Under the pieces are notes generated by a model. The model worked only from the letters and a program-made list of their open reading frames with translations. It had not been told where the DNA came from and did not search any database. From NCBI GenBank assembly GCA_949745625.1, contig CATJZR010000091.1, positions 1 through 13,008 of the forward strand: DNA of 13,008 nt, in the 5' to 3' direction. Shown here in pieces: positions 1-7,204 of this stretch (position 1 is its first letter; every line of letters starts with the position of its first letter). Both the position numbers and the translations under genes were made by a program. The stretch is from an uncultured Eubacteriales bacterium. GTDB taxonomy: Bacteria > Bacillota > Clostridia > Christensenellales > Borkfalkiaceae.

Positions 1-1
1 C

Positions 2-1351
2 GACAGGCGGCTTGTCTACGTTTTCGAAATAGAACGCGGCGGGAAGACACAATACTTTTCCGAGGACGGTTTGACCGACGGATATGATTTCGAGCTTAGC
101 TATTACAACTGTTTTCAGTACGCCTACGTAAACGGCTGCGACGTAATGCCGTGCGTGGAGTGGATGCGGCAGGCGGTGTTTTATCAGATATTCGTAGACC
201 GGTTCAATATAGGAAAGAAAAAGGATACGCGCTATATCAACCTGAAATGGGGCGACAAGCCCACGCCCAAAAGCTTTGCGGGCGGGGATATAGCGGGGAT
301 AACGGGCAAGCTGGAATATATCCGCAGCCTCGGCGTCAATGCGATTTATCTTACGCCTGTATTCAGTTCGGTATCCAACCACAAATACGACATAAGCGAT
401 TACTACGAAATAGATAAAAATTTCGGCGACAAAAACGACCTTAAACAACTGATTGAAAAAGCCCATTCGCTGGGAATGCGGGTTGTACTGGACGCGGTTT
501 TCAATCATTGCAGCGACAGGCTTGCGCAGTTTGCCGACGTGCGCGAAAAGGGACGCAAATCGAAATACGCCGACTGGTTTATAATAAACGGCGATAACCC
601 GCTATCTTACGAGTGCTTCGCGGCATGCAGATATATGCCCAAATTCAATACCTCTAATCCCGAGGTGCGGGAATATCTAAAAGGCATTGCAACTTACTGG
701 ATACGCGAGTTCGATATAGACGGCTGGCGGCTGGACGTTTCGGACGAGGTTTCGCACGAGTTCTGGCGAGAGTTCAGAAGGGCGGTAAAGCAAGAAAAAA
801 GCGACTGCGTGCTGATAGGCGAAAACTGGCACGACGCAAACCCGTATCTGCGCGGCGACCAGTTCGATTCGATTATGAATTACGCTTTCACAAAGGCATG
901 TCTCGACTTTTACGCATTCGGTAAGCTTACGGCGGAAGAGCTTGCGCACAAGCTGAACGAAATACTTATGCGCAACACCGACACCGTAAACGACATGATG
1001 CTCAACCTTTTGGACAGCCACGACACGCATAGATTTTTGACGCGGGTCGACGGGGACGTAAACAGACTTATGAGTGCGCTTTGCGTAACCTTTTTCTTCC
1101 GCGGCGCGCCGTGCGTGTACTACGGCACCGAGAACGCCATGGAGGGAGGGTACGACCCCGATTGCCGCAGGACCTTCGACTGGGCGGAGGAGGGACGCGA
1201 AAACCCCGTAAAATCGCTTATAAAAAGACTGTCGGCAATTAAAAAGGATTTTGCCCGAGAAGCGGTGGTTTACAGCCGCGGTGGCAAACTGATAATAGAG
1301 CGCGGAAGCCGCGTGCTCACGGCAGACAAAGACGGCTTTGAAATAAAATAA
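2..1351 (+). CDS. GH13 neopullulanase/cyclomaltodextrinase-type alpha-glycosidase, 5'-truncated by window edge
   Basis: The frame is open from base 2 to the TAA at 1349-1351 (449 visible codons), so the gene starts outside the window; a TTG at 71 is not a convincing start. All GH13 regions are visible, numbering from the codon at base 2: region I DAVFNH 164-169, region V MPKFN 212-216, region II GWRLDVSDE with nucleophile D245, region III GENWHD with acid/base E274, and region IV LLDSHD with transition-state stabiliser D341. MPKFN in region V (usually MPKLN) is typical of GH13 subfamily 20, which opens cyclodextrins and cleaves pullulan and maltodextrins. The roughly 50 residues before the barrel (YQIFVDRF at 61-68) look like the end of the family's N-terminal domain. 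The C-terminal domain is short, with only about 90 residues after the YYGTEN motif. Position upstream of the ABC transporter genes suggests cytosolic breakdown of imported maltodextrins. The family call is firm; exact substrate preference is not readable. Confidence 0.93.
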   Translation, partial: DRRLVYVFEIERGGKTQYFSEDGLTDGYDFELSYYNCFQYAYVNGCDVMPCVEWMRQAVFYQIFVDRFNIGKKKDTRYINLKWGDKPTPKSFAGGDIAGITGKLEYIRSLGVNAIYLTPVFSSVSNHKYDISDYYEIDKNFGDKNDLKQLIEKAHSLGMRVVLDAVFNHCSDRLAQFADVREKGRKSKYADWFIINGDNPLSYECFAACRYMPKFNTSNPEVREYLKGIATYWIREFDIDGWRLDVSDEVSHEFWREFRRAVKQEKSDCVLIGENWHDANPYLRGDQFDSIMNYAFTKACLDFYAFGKLTAEELAHKLNEILMRNTDTVNDMMLNLLDSHDTHRFLTRVDGDVNRLMSALCVTFFFRGAPCVYYGTENAMEGGYDPDCRRTFDWAEEGRENPVKSLIKRLSAIKKDFAREAVVYSRGGKLIIERGSRVLTADKDGFEIK

Positions 1352-1355
1352 TTCG

Positions 1356-1371
1356 ATAGGGGTACCCCTAT
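1356..1371 (+). repeat. 16-bp perfect palindrome between the amylase gene and malE
   Basis: ATAGGGGTACCCCTAT is perfectly self-complementary. As RNA it can form a 6-bp stem with a GUAC loop (1362-1365). Its 3' end (1369-1371) is shared with the next, stronger hairpin, so the outer pairs of the two compete. It has no T-tract after it and is not a terminator. Confidence 0.7.
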
Positions 1372-1392
1372 GCGTTTGCTTGCAAACGCATA
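1369..1392 (+). promoter_or_regulatory. Intercistronic RNA hairpin with CUUG tetraloop, just before the malE ribosome binding site
   Basis: The arms TATGCGTTTG (1369-1378) and CAAACGCATA (1383-1392) are exactly complementary, giving a 10-bp stem around the loop CTTG (1379-1382) closed by G-C. G(CUUG)C is one of the known extra-stable RNA tetraloops. The bases after it are ACACAAGGAGG rather than a U-run, so it should not terminate transcription. By analogy with intercistronic hairpins in other sugar-transport operons, I infer that it could stabilise or define the 5' end of the malE mRNA so that the binding protein is made in excess. The halves contain GCAAACG, seen in LacI-family operators, but in the opposite (outward) orientation, so I favour an RNA role. 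Confidence 0.65.
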
Positions 1393-1395
1393 CAC

Positions 1396-1402
1396 AAGGA
1401 GG
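1396..1402 (+). promoter_or_regulatory. Ribosome binding site of malE
   Basis: AAGGAGG is a near-perfect anti-16S match, 5 nt before the ATG at 1408. It starts only 3 nt after the CUUG hairpin, so the hairpin sits at the edge of the ribosome footprint. Confidence 0.85.
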
Positions 1403-1407
1403 ATTAT

Positions 1408-2844
1408 ATGAGAAAAACGCTGCCCGCACTTATCGCGCATATAGCAATTATACTTGCGGTAATTATCGTTATGGGCACGCTGGGACTTATTGCCGCCGGC
1501 TTGGGCGCGGAAGAAAACGATAAATTCACGGGCGAAATCGAACGGAACGTAACGCTGCGTATTCTCGAAAATGATACCGCCAAGGAGCAGGGATATTTGG
1601 AAGAGCTGCTCAACGCGTTCAACGAAAAGTACGCGGAATACGGAATAAAAGCGGTTGACGCCAACATGGACCAGTACACCGATTTGGAAAAGGGCGGACC
1701 CTACGGTTACGGGCCCGACGTACTGTATCAGGCGAACGACGCGCTTATGAAATACGTCGACGGAAAGCACATTTTGCCATTGCCGATTGAGCAGCTTGAA
1801 TGTGTAGACAAGGTCGGCGAAAAGGCGTGGGAAGCATACCGTGCAAAAGCGGGCGGGCAGGAATTTACTTTCGGCGTACCCGTGAATATACAGCAGCCGC
1901 TGCTGTTTTACAGAAAAGATTTGCTTCCCGAAAACTGGGAAACTGAATGGGACGACGATAAAAACGGCGTTCCGGACGTAATAGAAAACTGGTCGGACAT
2001 GTACCGCTTTTCGCAGCAGATACGAAGGGACAGCAACGGAGCCAAATACGGATATATGAAGTCGCTCAACGACGGATATTTCGCCTCGGGTTACTTCCTT
2101 TCTTACGGCGGCTACGTATTCGGCGGCGAGGACGGAAAGGACGTTTCGGATATAGGCTTTTCGAAAAACGACGGCTGGATGGGCGGAAGAATTATCCGTC
2201 AGCTCGCTTCGGTAATGAACCTCGAATGTACCGAGGACACGATAACCCGCAACTCGTATTCGCGCATGGCGCAGGGCACTTATTTTGCCACAATGACTAC
2301 GCCCGATGTGTACACTCTGTTTATAAAGGAAATGGTAAACGCAGGCTACACCGAGCAATATGCGCGGGATAACCTGATTATGACCGATATTCCCGCCCTC
2401 CCCGTAAGCGGCGATTTGGAGGACGAAAGCCTGGGCTTCAAGGATATGATTGCAATGGGCGGTGTTAACGGCTATGCAATCAGCTCGTACACAAAGGCGC
2501 CCAACGCTGCGCTTGCGTTCGTAAATTTCGCGACGTCTTACGGTATGATAAACCGCAGGTCGGAGCTTCTGGGCATTTCGCCCGCGCGCAGCGATTTGGC
2601 GGAGGCGCTGGGCGGACTTAACGAAACTATTAAGGAAAATCTCGACAAGGGCAGCATTTACGTTATGCCCAGCGTCCGCGCGTTGGCGCAGGTATGGACG
2701 CCGTTGCAAACCTACTGCGCGACTATTGCGAAAGATATGCTAGACAACAAAAACGTATATGCGGGCGCCGAAAAGCTTAAAGAGGGGATTGCCAACGTAG
2801 ACAAACAGATTTACGACGCTATCCATACTCTGGGCGGGTCTTAG
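1408..2844 (+). CDS. malE: MalE-like maltodextrin-binding protein (ABC transporter solute-binding protein) without lipobox
   Basis: This 478-residue cluster-1 type solute-binding protein presumably captures maltodextrins outside the cell for MalF/MalG. Residues 1-33 form a positively charged start (MRK) followed by a long hydrophobic segment. No lipobox cysteine follows: the first Cys is residue 132. Gram-positive binding proteins are usually lipoproteins, so this one is either held by an uncleaved N-terminal helix or cut after a site such as GLGA (31-34). Later regions fit the family: GVPVNIQQPLLFYRKDL (156-172), where the domain crossing and ligand cleft lie, and GVNGYAISSYTK (352-363), the usual 'gga.gyaIs..sk' motif. 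Residues 182-193 form an Asp-rich DxDxNGxxDxxE loop like a calcium-binding loop, inserted before the helix NWSDMYRFSQQI. The TAG stop overlaps the malF ribosome binding site. Transporter role is sure from context; sugar specificity is inferred from the GH13 neighbour. Confidence 0.88.
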   Translation: MRKTLPALIAHIAIILAVIIVMGTLGLIAAGLGAEENDKFTGEIERNVTLRILENDTAKEQGYLEELLNAFNEKYAEYGIKAVDANMDQYTDLEKGGPYGYGPDVLYQANDALMKYVDGKHILPLPIEQLECVDKVGEKAWEAYRAKAGGQEFTFGVPVNIQQPLLFYRKDLLPENWETEWDDDKNGVPDVIENWSDMYRFSQQIRRDSNGAKYGYMKSLNDGYFASGYFLSYGGYVFGGEDGKDVSDIGFSKNDGWMGGRIIRQLASVMNLECTEDTITRNSYSRMAQGTYFATMTTPDVYTLFIKEMVNAGYTEQYARDNLIMTDIPALPVSGDLEDESLGFKDMIAMGGVNGYAISSYTKAPNAALAFVNFATSYGMINRRSELLGISPARSDLAEALGGLNETIKENLDKGSIYVMPSVRALAQVWTPLQTYCATIAKDMLDNKNVYAGAEKLKEGIANVDKQIYDAIHTLGGS

Positions 2845-2848
2845 GAGG
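2843..2848 (+). promoter_or_regulatory. Ribosome binding site deciding the GTG start of malF
   Basis: AGGAGG overlaps the malE stop codon (TAG 2842-2844) and lies 6 nt before GTG 2855. A TTG at 2849 in the same frame directly abuts this site and is too close to be used, so GTG 2855 is the better start. The overlap suggests translational coupling of malE and malF. Confidence 0.8.
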
Positions 2849-2854
2849 TTGATT

Positions 2855-4234
2855 GTGAAAATAGTTGAAAAATTCAAGGCTCTGCCGGACAAAATCAGGG
2901 CAATACCAAAAAAGCTTTCGGATAAGCTTGCGGGCGCAAAGGAAATTCTTACTCAGGGCAACGGTAAAGTTACGGCGTCGATGCTGGTAATGGGACTGGG
3001 TCAGCTTATATATAAGCAGTGGGTCAAGGGCGCAATGTTCGCGTTTATACAGATTGCTTTTATTGTATATTTCGTGCTGACGGGCGCGACCGACCTGTTC
3101 GGGTTTTTCACGCTCGGCACGCGCGAGGGCAATGCCTGGTACGGCGTAGAGGGAGACAACTCGGTCGTGCGGCTGATAATGGGCATACTCGCTATTATGA
3201 TTATCGTGCTGTACGCGGCGATTTACGTTTCCAACGTCAAGGACGTTTACCGCACTCAGTGCGCGGTGGATACGCTTAAAAAGCCCGTCGGATTCAAGCA
3301 GGAGGCTGCGGCGCTTCTTGACAAATCGTTCCACAAAACCGCGCTGGCGCTGCCCGTAATCGGCGTCTGCGTATTCAGTATTCTGCCGATTGTGTTTATG
3401 ATACTTATCGCGTTTACCAACTACGGCGGGGATATAGTACCGCCCGCGCTGGTGGACTGGGTGGGATTTGCAAACTTCGGCAAAATTCTTTCGCTGGGTC
3501 AGTTCGCACCGACATTCTTCAAGATATTCGGCTGGAATATGCTTTGGGCGGTGCTTGCAACCGCGCTGAACTATTTTGCGGGACTGGGGCTTGCGCTGTT
3601 GCTCAACAAAAAGTGCGTTAAGGGCAAGGCAATATGGCGCGCGTTTCCCATACTCGCCTACGCCATACCCGGCTTTATAACTCTGCTCGGATTCAAATTC
3701 ATGTTCTCGTACGGCGGGCCCATTAACTACTACATTCAGCAGGGCGGCGGCGAGGCTGTAGGATTTTTGGGGCTGGACGCAAAGTGGAGCGCGCGCTTTA
3801 TCGGGCTTGCGGTCAACGCGTGGATAAGCATACCGTCGACAATGCTGCTTGCAACGGGAATACTTTCAAACGTAAATACCGACCTGTACGAGGCGGCGCG
3901 CGTGGACGGGGCAAGCTCGTGGAAGCAGTTTATCAAAATAACGCTGCCGTACGTTCTGTTTGCCACTACGCCCGTTCTCATTTCGCAGTTTATAGGGAAC
4001 TTCAACAACTTCGGAATTTTCTATTTCCTGCGCGGCGGACTTTACGCCGACGGATACTTCCTTGCAAGCGATACCGATTTGCTTATTAACTGGCTTTACA
4101 ATATGTCGATAGACAATAACTACTATTCGATAGGCGCGGCGATAAGCTTGGTTATTTTCGTGATTACCTCGATAATATCCCTTACCGTATACGTTCTTTC
4201 GCCGTCGTATAAACAGGAGGAGACGTTCAGATGA
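2855..4234 (+). CDS. malF: MalF-like maltodextrin ABC transporter permease
   Basis: This integral membrane subunit forms half of the maltodextrin import channel. With the GTG start it has 459 residues. A basic, Lys-rich N-terminal stretch (1-39) is followed by a hydrophobic segment carrying GLGQLIYKQWVKGA (47-60), a motif common in Gram-positive MalF/MalC-type permeases. Further membrane segments lie near 60-85, 105-125, 163-187, 228-250, 262-285, 315-337, 365-390 and 425-448. The cytoplasmic EAA coupling loop, which docks on the ATPase, is EAARVDGASSWKQFIKITLP at 346-365. The long N-terminal region before the core permease (from about 160) is normal for MalF compared with MalG. The TGA stop overlaps the malG start as ATGA (4231-4234), so the two permeases are translationally coupled. 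Family and role are clear; sugar specificity is inferred from operon context. Confidence 0.93.
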   Translation: MKIVEKFKALPDKIRAIPKKLSDKLAGAKEILTQGNGKVTASMLVMGLGQLIYKQWVKGAMFAFIQIAFIVYFVLTGATDLFGFFTLGTREGNAWYGVEGDNSVVRLIMGILAIMIIVLYAAIYVSNVKDVYRTQCAVDTLKKPVGFKQEAAALLDKSFHKTALALPVIGVCVFSILPIVFMILIAFTNYGGDIVPPALVDWVGFANFGKILSLGQFAPTFFKIFGWNMLWAVLATALNYFAGLGLALLLNKKCVKGKAIWRAFPILAYAIPGFITLLGFKFMFSYGGPINYYIQQGGGEAVGFLGLDAKWSARFIGLAVNAWISIPSTMLLATGILSNVNTDLYEAARVDGASSWKQFIKITLPYVLFATTPVLISQFIGNFNNFGIFYFLRGGLYADGYFLASDTDLLINWLYNMSIDNNYYSIGAAISLVIFVITSIISLTVYVLSPSYKQEETFR

Positions 4235-5088
4235 ATAAGGCAAACGTCAAGGTCGTTAAGGCAAAAACAAAACGCGTTTTAAACGTGCTTATAACTTACT
4301 GTATATTGATTTTAGTAGCGTTTATATTTTTCTTTCCCTGCTTGTGGCTGATACTCGCGTCGTTCTCGAAGTCGGGCTCGATATATTCCTTCGACGGATT
4401 TTTCCCCGCCCAGTACGGCTTCGACGCGTTCAAATCGCTGTTCACCGACACGGTTATGTATAACTACCCGCGCTGGTTCGCAAACACTCTGTTTATCGCG
4501 GTTATGAGCTGCATACTCGGCACTTTTTTGACTATACTCACGGCGTACTGTATGTCTCGTTTCCGCTTTAAATCGAGAAAGGCTATGATGAAGGCTACGC
4601 TGCTTCTGGGAATGTTTCCGTCGTTTATGGGCACCATTGCGGTGTACCTGATAATGACGCAGTTCAACCTTATCAACCAGCACTGGGGACTTATACTTAT
4701 ATACTCGGCGCAGGCGCCCATGGGATATATGGTGCAGAAGGGCTTTTTCGATACTATCCCGTACTCTATTGACGAGGCGGCGAGAATAGACGGCGCCTCC
4801 AACTTCACGGTGTTCGTAAAGTTCATACTTCCGCTGTCTAAGCCCATGCTCGTATATACGGCGTTGACCTCGTTCACCTGGCCGTGGTCTGACTTTATAC
4901 TTCCCAAAATGCTGCTTATCGACAAAGATTTATATACGGTGGCTGTCGGGCTTATGTCGCTCGGCGAAACGGAATTCGCGCGGTTTGCGGCGGGCTCGAT
5001 ATTCATTGCGATACCTATAATCGTGCTGTATTTCTGTTTGGTTAAGTATATGATTAACGGAATGGCTGCGGGGGCAGTCAAAGAATAA
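4231..5088 (+). CDS. malG: MalG-like maltodextrin ABC transporter permease
   Basis: This is the second membrane subunit of the importer, 285 residues, the usual MalG length. The ATG overlaps the malF stop, with AGGAGG at 4215-4220, 10 nt upstream. After a basic N-terminus (1-16), membrane segments lie near 18-42, 84-108, 122-143, 152-168, 205-225 and 250-272. The EAA loop EAARIDGASNFTVFVKFILP (182-201) is the contact for the ATPase and matches the family closely. The C-terminus, GMAAGAVKE, is the typical 'G...GavKg' ending of MalG proteins, whose tail can reach into the ATPase dimer interface. Only 13 nt separate it from malK. The assignment as the partner of the upstream MalF is secure. Confidence 0.94.
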   Translation: MNKANVKVVKAKTKRVLNVLITYCILILVAFIFFFPCLWLILASFSKSGSIYSFDGFFPAQYGFDAFKSLFTDTVMYNYPRWFANTLFIAVMSCILGTFLTILTAYCMSRFRFKSRKAMMKATLLLGMFPSFMGTIAVYLIMTQFNLINQHWGLILIYSAQAPMGYMVQKGFFDTIPYSIDEAARIDGASNFTVFVKFILPLSKPMLVYTALTSFTWPWSDFILPKMLLIDKDLYTVAVGLMSLGETEFARFAAGSIFIAIPIIVLYFCLVKYMINGMAAGAVKE

Positions 5089-5101
5089 GGGGAGGTAAAA
5101 T

Positions 5102-7039
5102 ATGGCAAATTTAAGTTTAAAGCATATATATAAGGTCTATCCCAACGGAGCGAAGGCGGTAAACGATTTCAACATGCAAATCGACGACAAGGAATTTATA
5201 GTTTTCGTCGGTCCGTCGGGCTGCGGAAAATCCACCACTCTCAGAATGATTGCGGGGCTTGAGGAAATTACCGCGGGCGAGCTTAAAATAGGCGATACCG
5301 TAGTCAACGGTATGGAGCCGAAGGACAGGGACATTGCGATGGTTTTCCAGAACTACGCACTGTATCCGCACATGACTATATTCGAAAATATCGCATTCGG
5401 TTTGAGAATGCGCAAGGTCCCCGACGTTAAACGATATAAAAAAGACGACAATAAGGGGCACAGGGCGGGCGAGCCCGTGCTCGATAAAAACGGTCAAGAA
5501 ATACCCGTAATGCGCAAGTATAATAAGCAGGAGCTTGCCGCAAAGGTCAACGAAGCGGCGGAAATACTCGGCATAACGGAATATTTAAAGCGCAAGCCCA
5601 AGGAAATGTCGGGCGGACAGCGTCAGAGGGTCGCGCTGGGCAGAGCAATAGTGCGCCACCCCAAGGTAATGCTTCTGGACGAACCGCTGTCCAACCTCGA
5701 CGCAAAGTTGAGAACGCAGATGCGCAGCGAAATAGTCAAGCTGCACAAAAAGCTTGAAACCACATTTATCTACGTCACACACGACCAGGTTGAGGCGATG
5801 ACTATGGGCACGCGCATAGTCGTAATGAAAGACGGCTTCGTCAAGCAGATTGACACGCCCAAAAACCTGTATAAGTACCCTGCAAACAAATTCGTTGCCG
5901 GCTTCATAGGCACGCCTCAAATGAACTTTTTTGCCTGTACCTTAAAGAAATCGGGCGATAAGGTCAAGATAAAATTTACCGACGCGGACGCGGAAATCGC
6001 CGTGCCGTACGCCGCGCTTATGAAAACCACGCCGCACTATCTCGACGGCAATAAAAACGTCATACTCGGCTTCCGTGCCGAGGCTGTCTCGCTCGACGGG
6101 GCGGGCGACGCGAAAATAAAGGTAAAAATTTCCCACTCGGAAGAGCTGGGAACGGAAACCCTGGTTTACGGCGATTTAAACACCGAAGGCGGCGAGGATA
6201 CACGTATCATCATAAAGGCGGGCGGGTTCAGACAGTTCGAGCCGGACGCGGTATGCACCGCATCACTGGACACGGAGCAGATACACCTGTTCGACGCCGA
6301 GACGGAAGAAAGCATCATGCCGCGTGTTCCCGAATTCAACTATCTCGACTGCTCGGTCAAGGGCGGTAAGCTTACTTTCCTCGGGACTACCGAGACGCTT
6401 CCCCCCGCAATTTCATGCGCGGACGGCAAGGGGGAGCTGCTTATTCCCGTTTCGGCGGTTAAGTTCGGCGGCGGCATAAAGGCTAAGGTCACGGACAGCG
6501 AAACCGTCAACGGCAAAATATTGCTCACTCTCGAAATAAACGGCAGCAGGCTTTACGCGCTTTCGGATAAAGAGCGCAAGGGCGAAGTAAGCATCGGCAT
6601 AGACTACAAGGCGATAACGCTGCGCGTGGGCGGAAGCGAGGTGCTTCCCATGCCGCGCATTAACTGCCTCGACGGTGCGCTTATTGCCGAAAAGAAGGAC
6701 GGCGCAACGGTTTACTGTCTGCTTATCGGTGGCGAAAAATTCGCCGCGCCCGAAGAGGTGTATACCAAAATATTCGCTGCGACGACGGGTAGAAAGGCGT
6801 TCAATACGGCGTTCCGTTACGAATGGGACGCGTACGGGCTTTCGGTCGGCGAAAACGGAATTTCAGCCGAGGTCGAAGGAATGCTCGACTACGGCGAAGA
6901 AAAGTTCGCGCGGGTTAACGCGGGCGGTCAGACGCTGTACGTAAAAACCGACGCGGATTTAAGCGGTACGGTGCGCATAGTGCCCGACGCGGCTAAGGTC
7001 AGCGTCGTGGAAAGCGAGCGCCGCATACGCATTGTTTAG
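5102..7039 (+). CDS. malK: MalK/MsmX/UgpC-type ABC transporter ATPase with extra C-terminal domains
   Basis: This ATPase powers the maltodextrin importer. ATG 5102 follows GGGGAGG (5089-5095). Residues 1-235 form the nucleotide-binding domain: Walker A GPSGCGKST 37-45, Q-loop Q83, signature MSGGQRQR 169-176, Walker B VMLLDEP 189-195, D-loop SNLD 197-200 and H-loop H227, so it should be active. Two features are odd. First, about 35 extra residues, rich in charge and glycine, sit at roughly 107-143 in the helical subdomain. Second, the protein is 645 residues against about 360-380 for the family. The normal regulatory OB/TOBE domain spans about 272-400. The extra 408-645 appears to hold two more diverged copies of the same domain, starting at FNYLDCSV (412) and INCLDGAL (520), matching MNFFACTL (274). 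MalK regulatory domains contact partner domains and transcription factors or inhibitors, so the extra copies may add a regulatory surface; this is inference. The frame is continuous to the TAG at 7037. Confidence 0.93.
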   Translation: MANLSLKHIYKVYPNGAKAVNDFNMQIDDKEFIVFVGPSGCGKSTTLRMIAGLEEITAGELKIGDTVVNGMEPKDRDIAMVFQNYALYPHMTIFENIAFGLRMRKVPDVKRYKKDDNKGHRAGEPVLDKNGQEIPVMRKYNKQELAAKVNEAAEILGITEYLKRKPKEMSGGQRQRVALGRAIVRHPKVMLLDEPLSNLDAKLRTQMRSEIVKLHKKLETTFIYVTHDQVEAMTMGTRIVVMKDGFVKQIDTPKNLYKYPANKFVAGFIGTPQMNFFACTLKKSGDKVKIKFTDADAEIAVPYAALMKTTPHYLDGNKNVILGFRAEAVSLDGAGDAKIKVKISHSEELGTETLVYGDLNTEGGEDTRIIIKAGGFRQFEPDAVCTASLDTEQIHLFDAETEESIMPRVPEFNYLDCSVKGGKLTFLGTTETLPPAISCADGKGELLIPVSAVKFGGGIKAKVTDSETVNGKILLTLEINGSRLYALSDKERKGEVSIGIDYKAITLRVGGSEVLPMPRINCLDGALIAEKKDGATVYCLLIGGEKFAAPEEVYTKIFAATTGRKAFNTAFRYEWDAYGLSVGENGISAEVEGMLDYGEEKFARVNAGGQTLYVKTDADLSGTVRIVPDAAKVSVVESERRIRIV

Positions 7040-7067
7040 GCTCACTCATTTTTTTTCTCCATTATGG

Positions 7068-7096
7068 CGCACTGTACGGTTATACCGTGCGGTGCG
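7068..7096 (+). terminator. Probable terminator hairpin after malK
   Basis: A 13-bp stem (7068-7080 with 7084-7096, including two G-U pairs) closes on the 3-nt loop TAT and lies 28 nt after the malK stop. Only TTT then AAAATT follows, so the U-tract is weak. An 8-T run precedes it (7050-7056 region). It could work as a weak intrinsic terminator or protect the 3' end of the mal mRNA. Confidence 0.55.
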
Positions 7097-7118
7097 TTTA
7101 AAATTAACTAAAAGTATG

Positions 7119-7150
7119 AATAAATAACAAAATTTATTTTTTTTATTTTT
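7119..7150 (+). terminator. All-AT stem followed by long T-tract; weak second terminator or UP-like element
   Basis: AATAAAT (7119-7125) and ATTTATT (7132-7138) can pair around AACAAA, followed by a run almost entirely of T to 7150. The stem is too weak to terminate alone, but it could help the hairpin at 7068-7096. The same tract lies just upstream of the adhE -35 box, where AT-rich DNA can act as an UP element for RNA polymerase. Both readings are inference. Confidence 0.3.
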
Positions 7151-7163
7151 ATTCGCTATACGC

Positions 7164-7192
7164 TTGAAAAAAGACGGCTCATTTGATATTAT
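7164..7192 (+). promoter_or_regulatory. SigA-type promoter of the adhE unit
   Basis: TTGAAA (7164-7169) is separated by exactly 17 bp from TATTAT (7187-7192); each box matches the consensus in 5 of 6 positions. The expected transcription start is near 7199, giving a leader of about 30 nt that contains only the ribosome binding site AGGAGG (7218-7223) before the ATG at 7229. AT-rich sequence lies directly upstream. Confidence 0.75.
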
Positions 7193-7204
7193 TTTATCGA
7201 TAAA
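7193..7204. repeat. 12-bp palindrome at the predicted adhE transcription start
   Basis: TTTATCGATAAA is a perfect palindrome that begins right after the -10 box and covers the predicted +1. Its position suits a repressor operator. It does not match the Rex half-site pattern (TTGTTAA/TTAACAA), the redox repressor often found at adhE, so no regulator is named. Confidence 0.35.

Noticed and set aside
1338..1366. Possible promoter before malE (TTGAAA at 1338-1343)
   Set aside because: No -10-like hexamer lies at 16-18 bp; that position is inside the GC-rich palindrome.
1369..1392. MalR/LacI-family operator reading of the dyad
   Set aside because: The half-sites face outward (GTTTGC then GCAAAC), opposite to the known operators, and the RNA tetraloop explains the sequence better; kept only as an alternative.
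1270..2709. Long minus-strand open frame (479 codons) opposite malE
   Set aside because: It is antisense to a clear solute-binding protein gene, is rich in Arg/Val/His/Tyr as expected from the reverse complement, and has no family resemblance.
7064..7111. 15-codon frame starting ATG 7064 after malK
   Set aside because: It has no ribosome binding site and its sequence is accounted for by the terminator-like hairpin at 7068-7096.
7122..7139. AAATAA-6-TTATTT inverted repeat as a Rex operator
   Set aside because: The half-sites do not match TTGTTAA/TTAACAA and such repeats are expected by chance in this AT-rich stretch.
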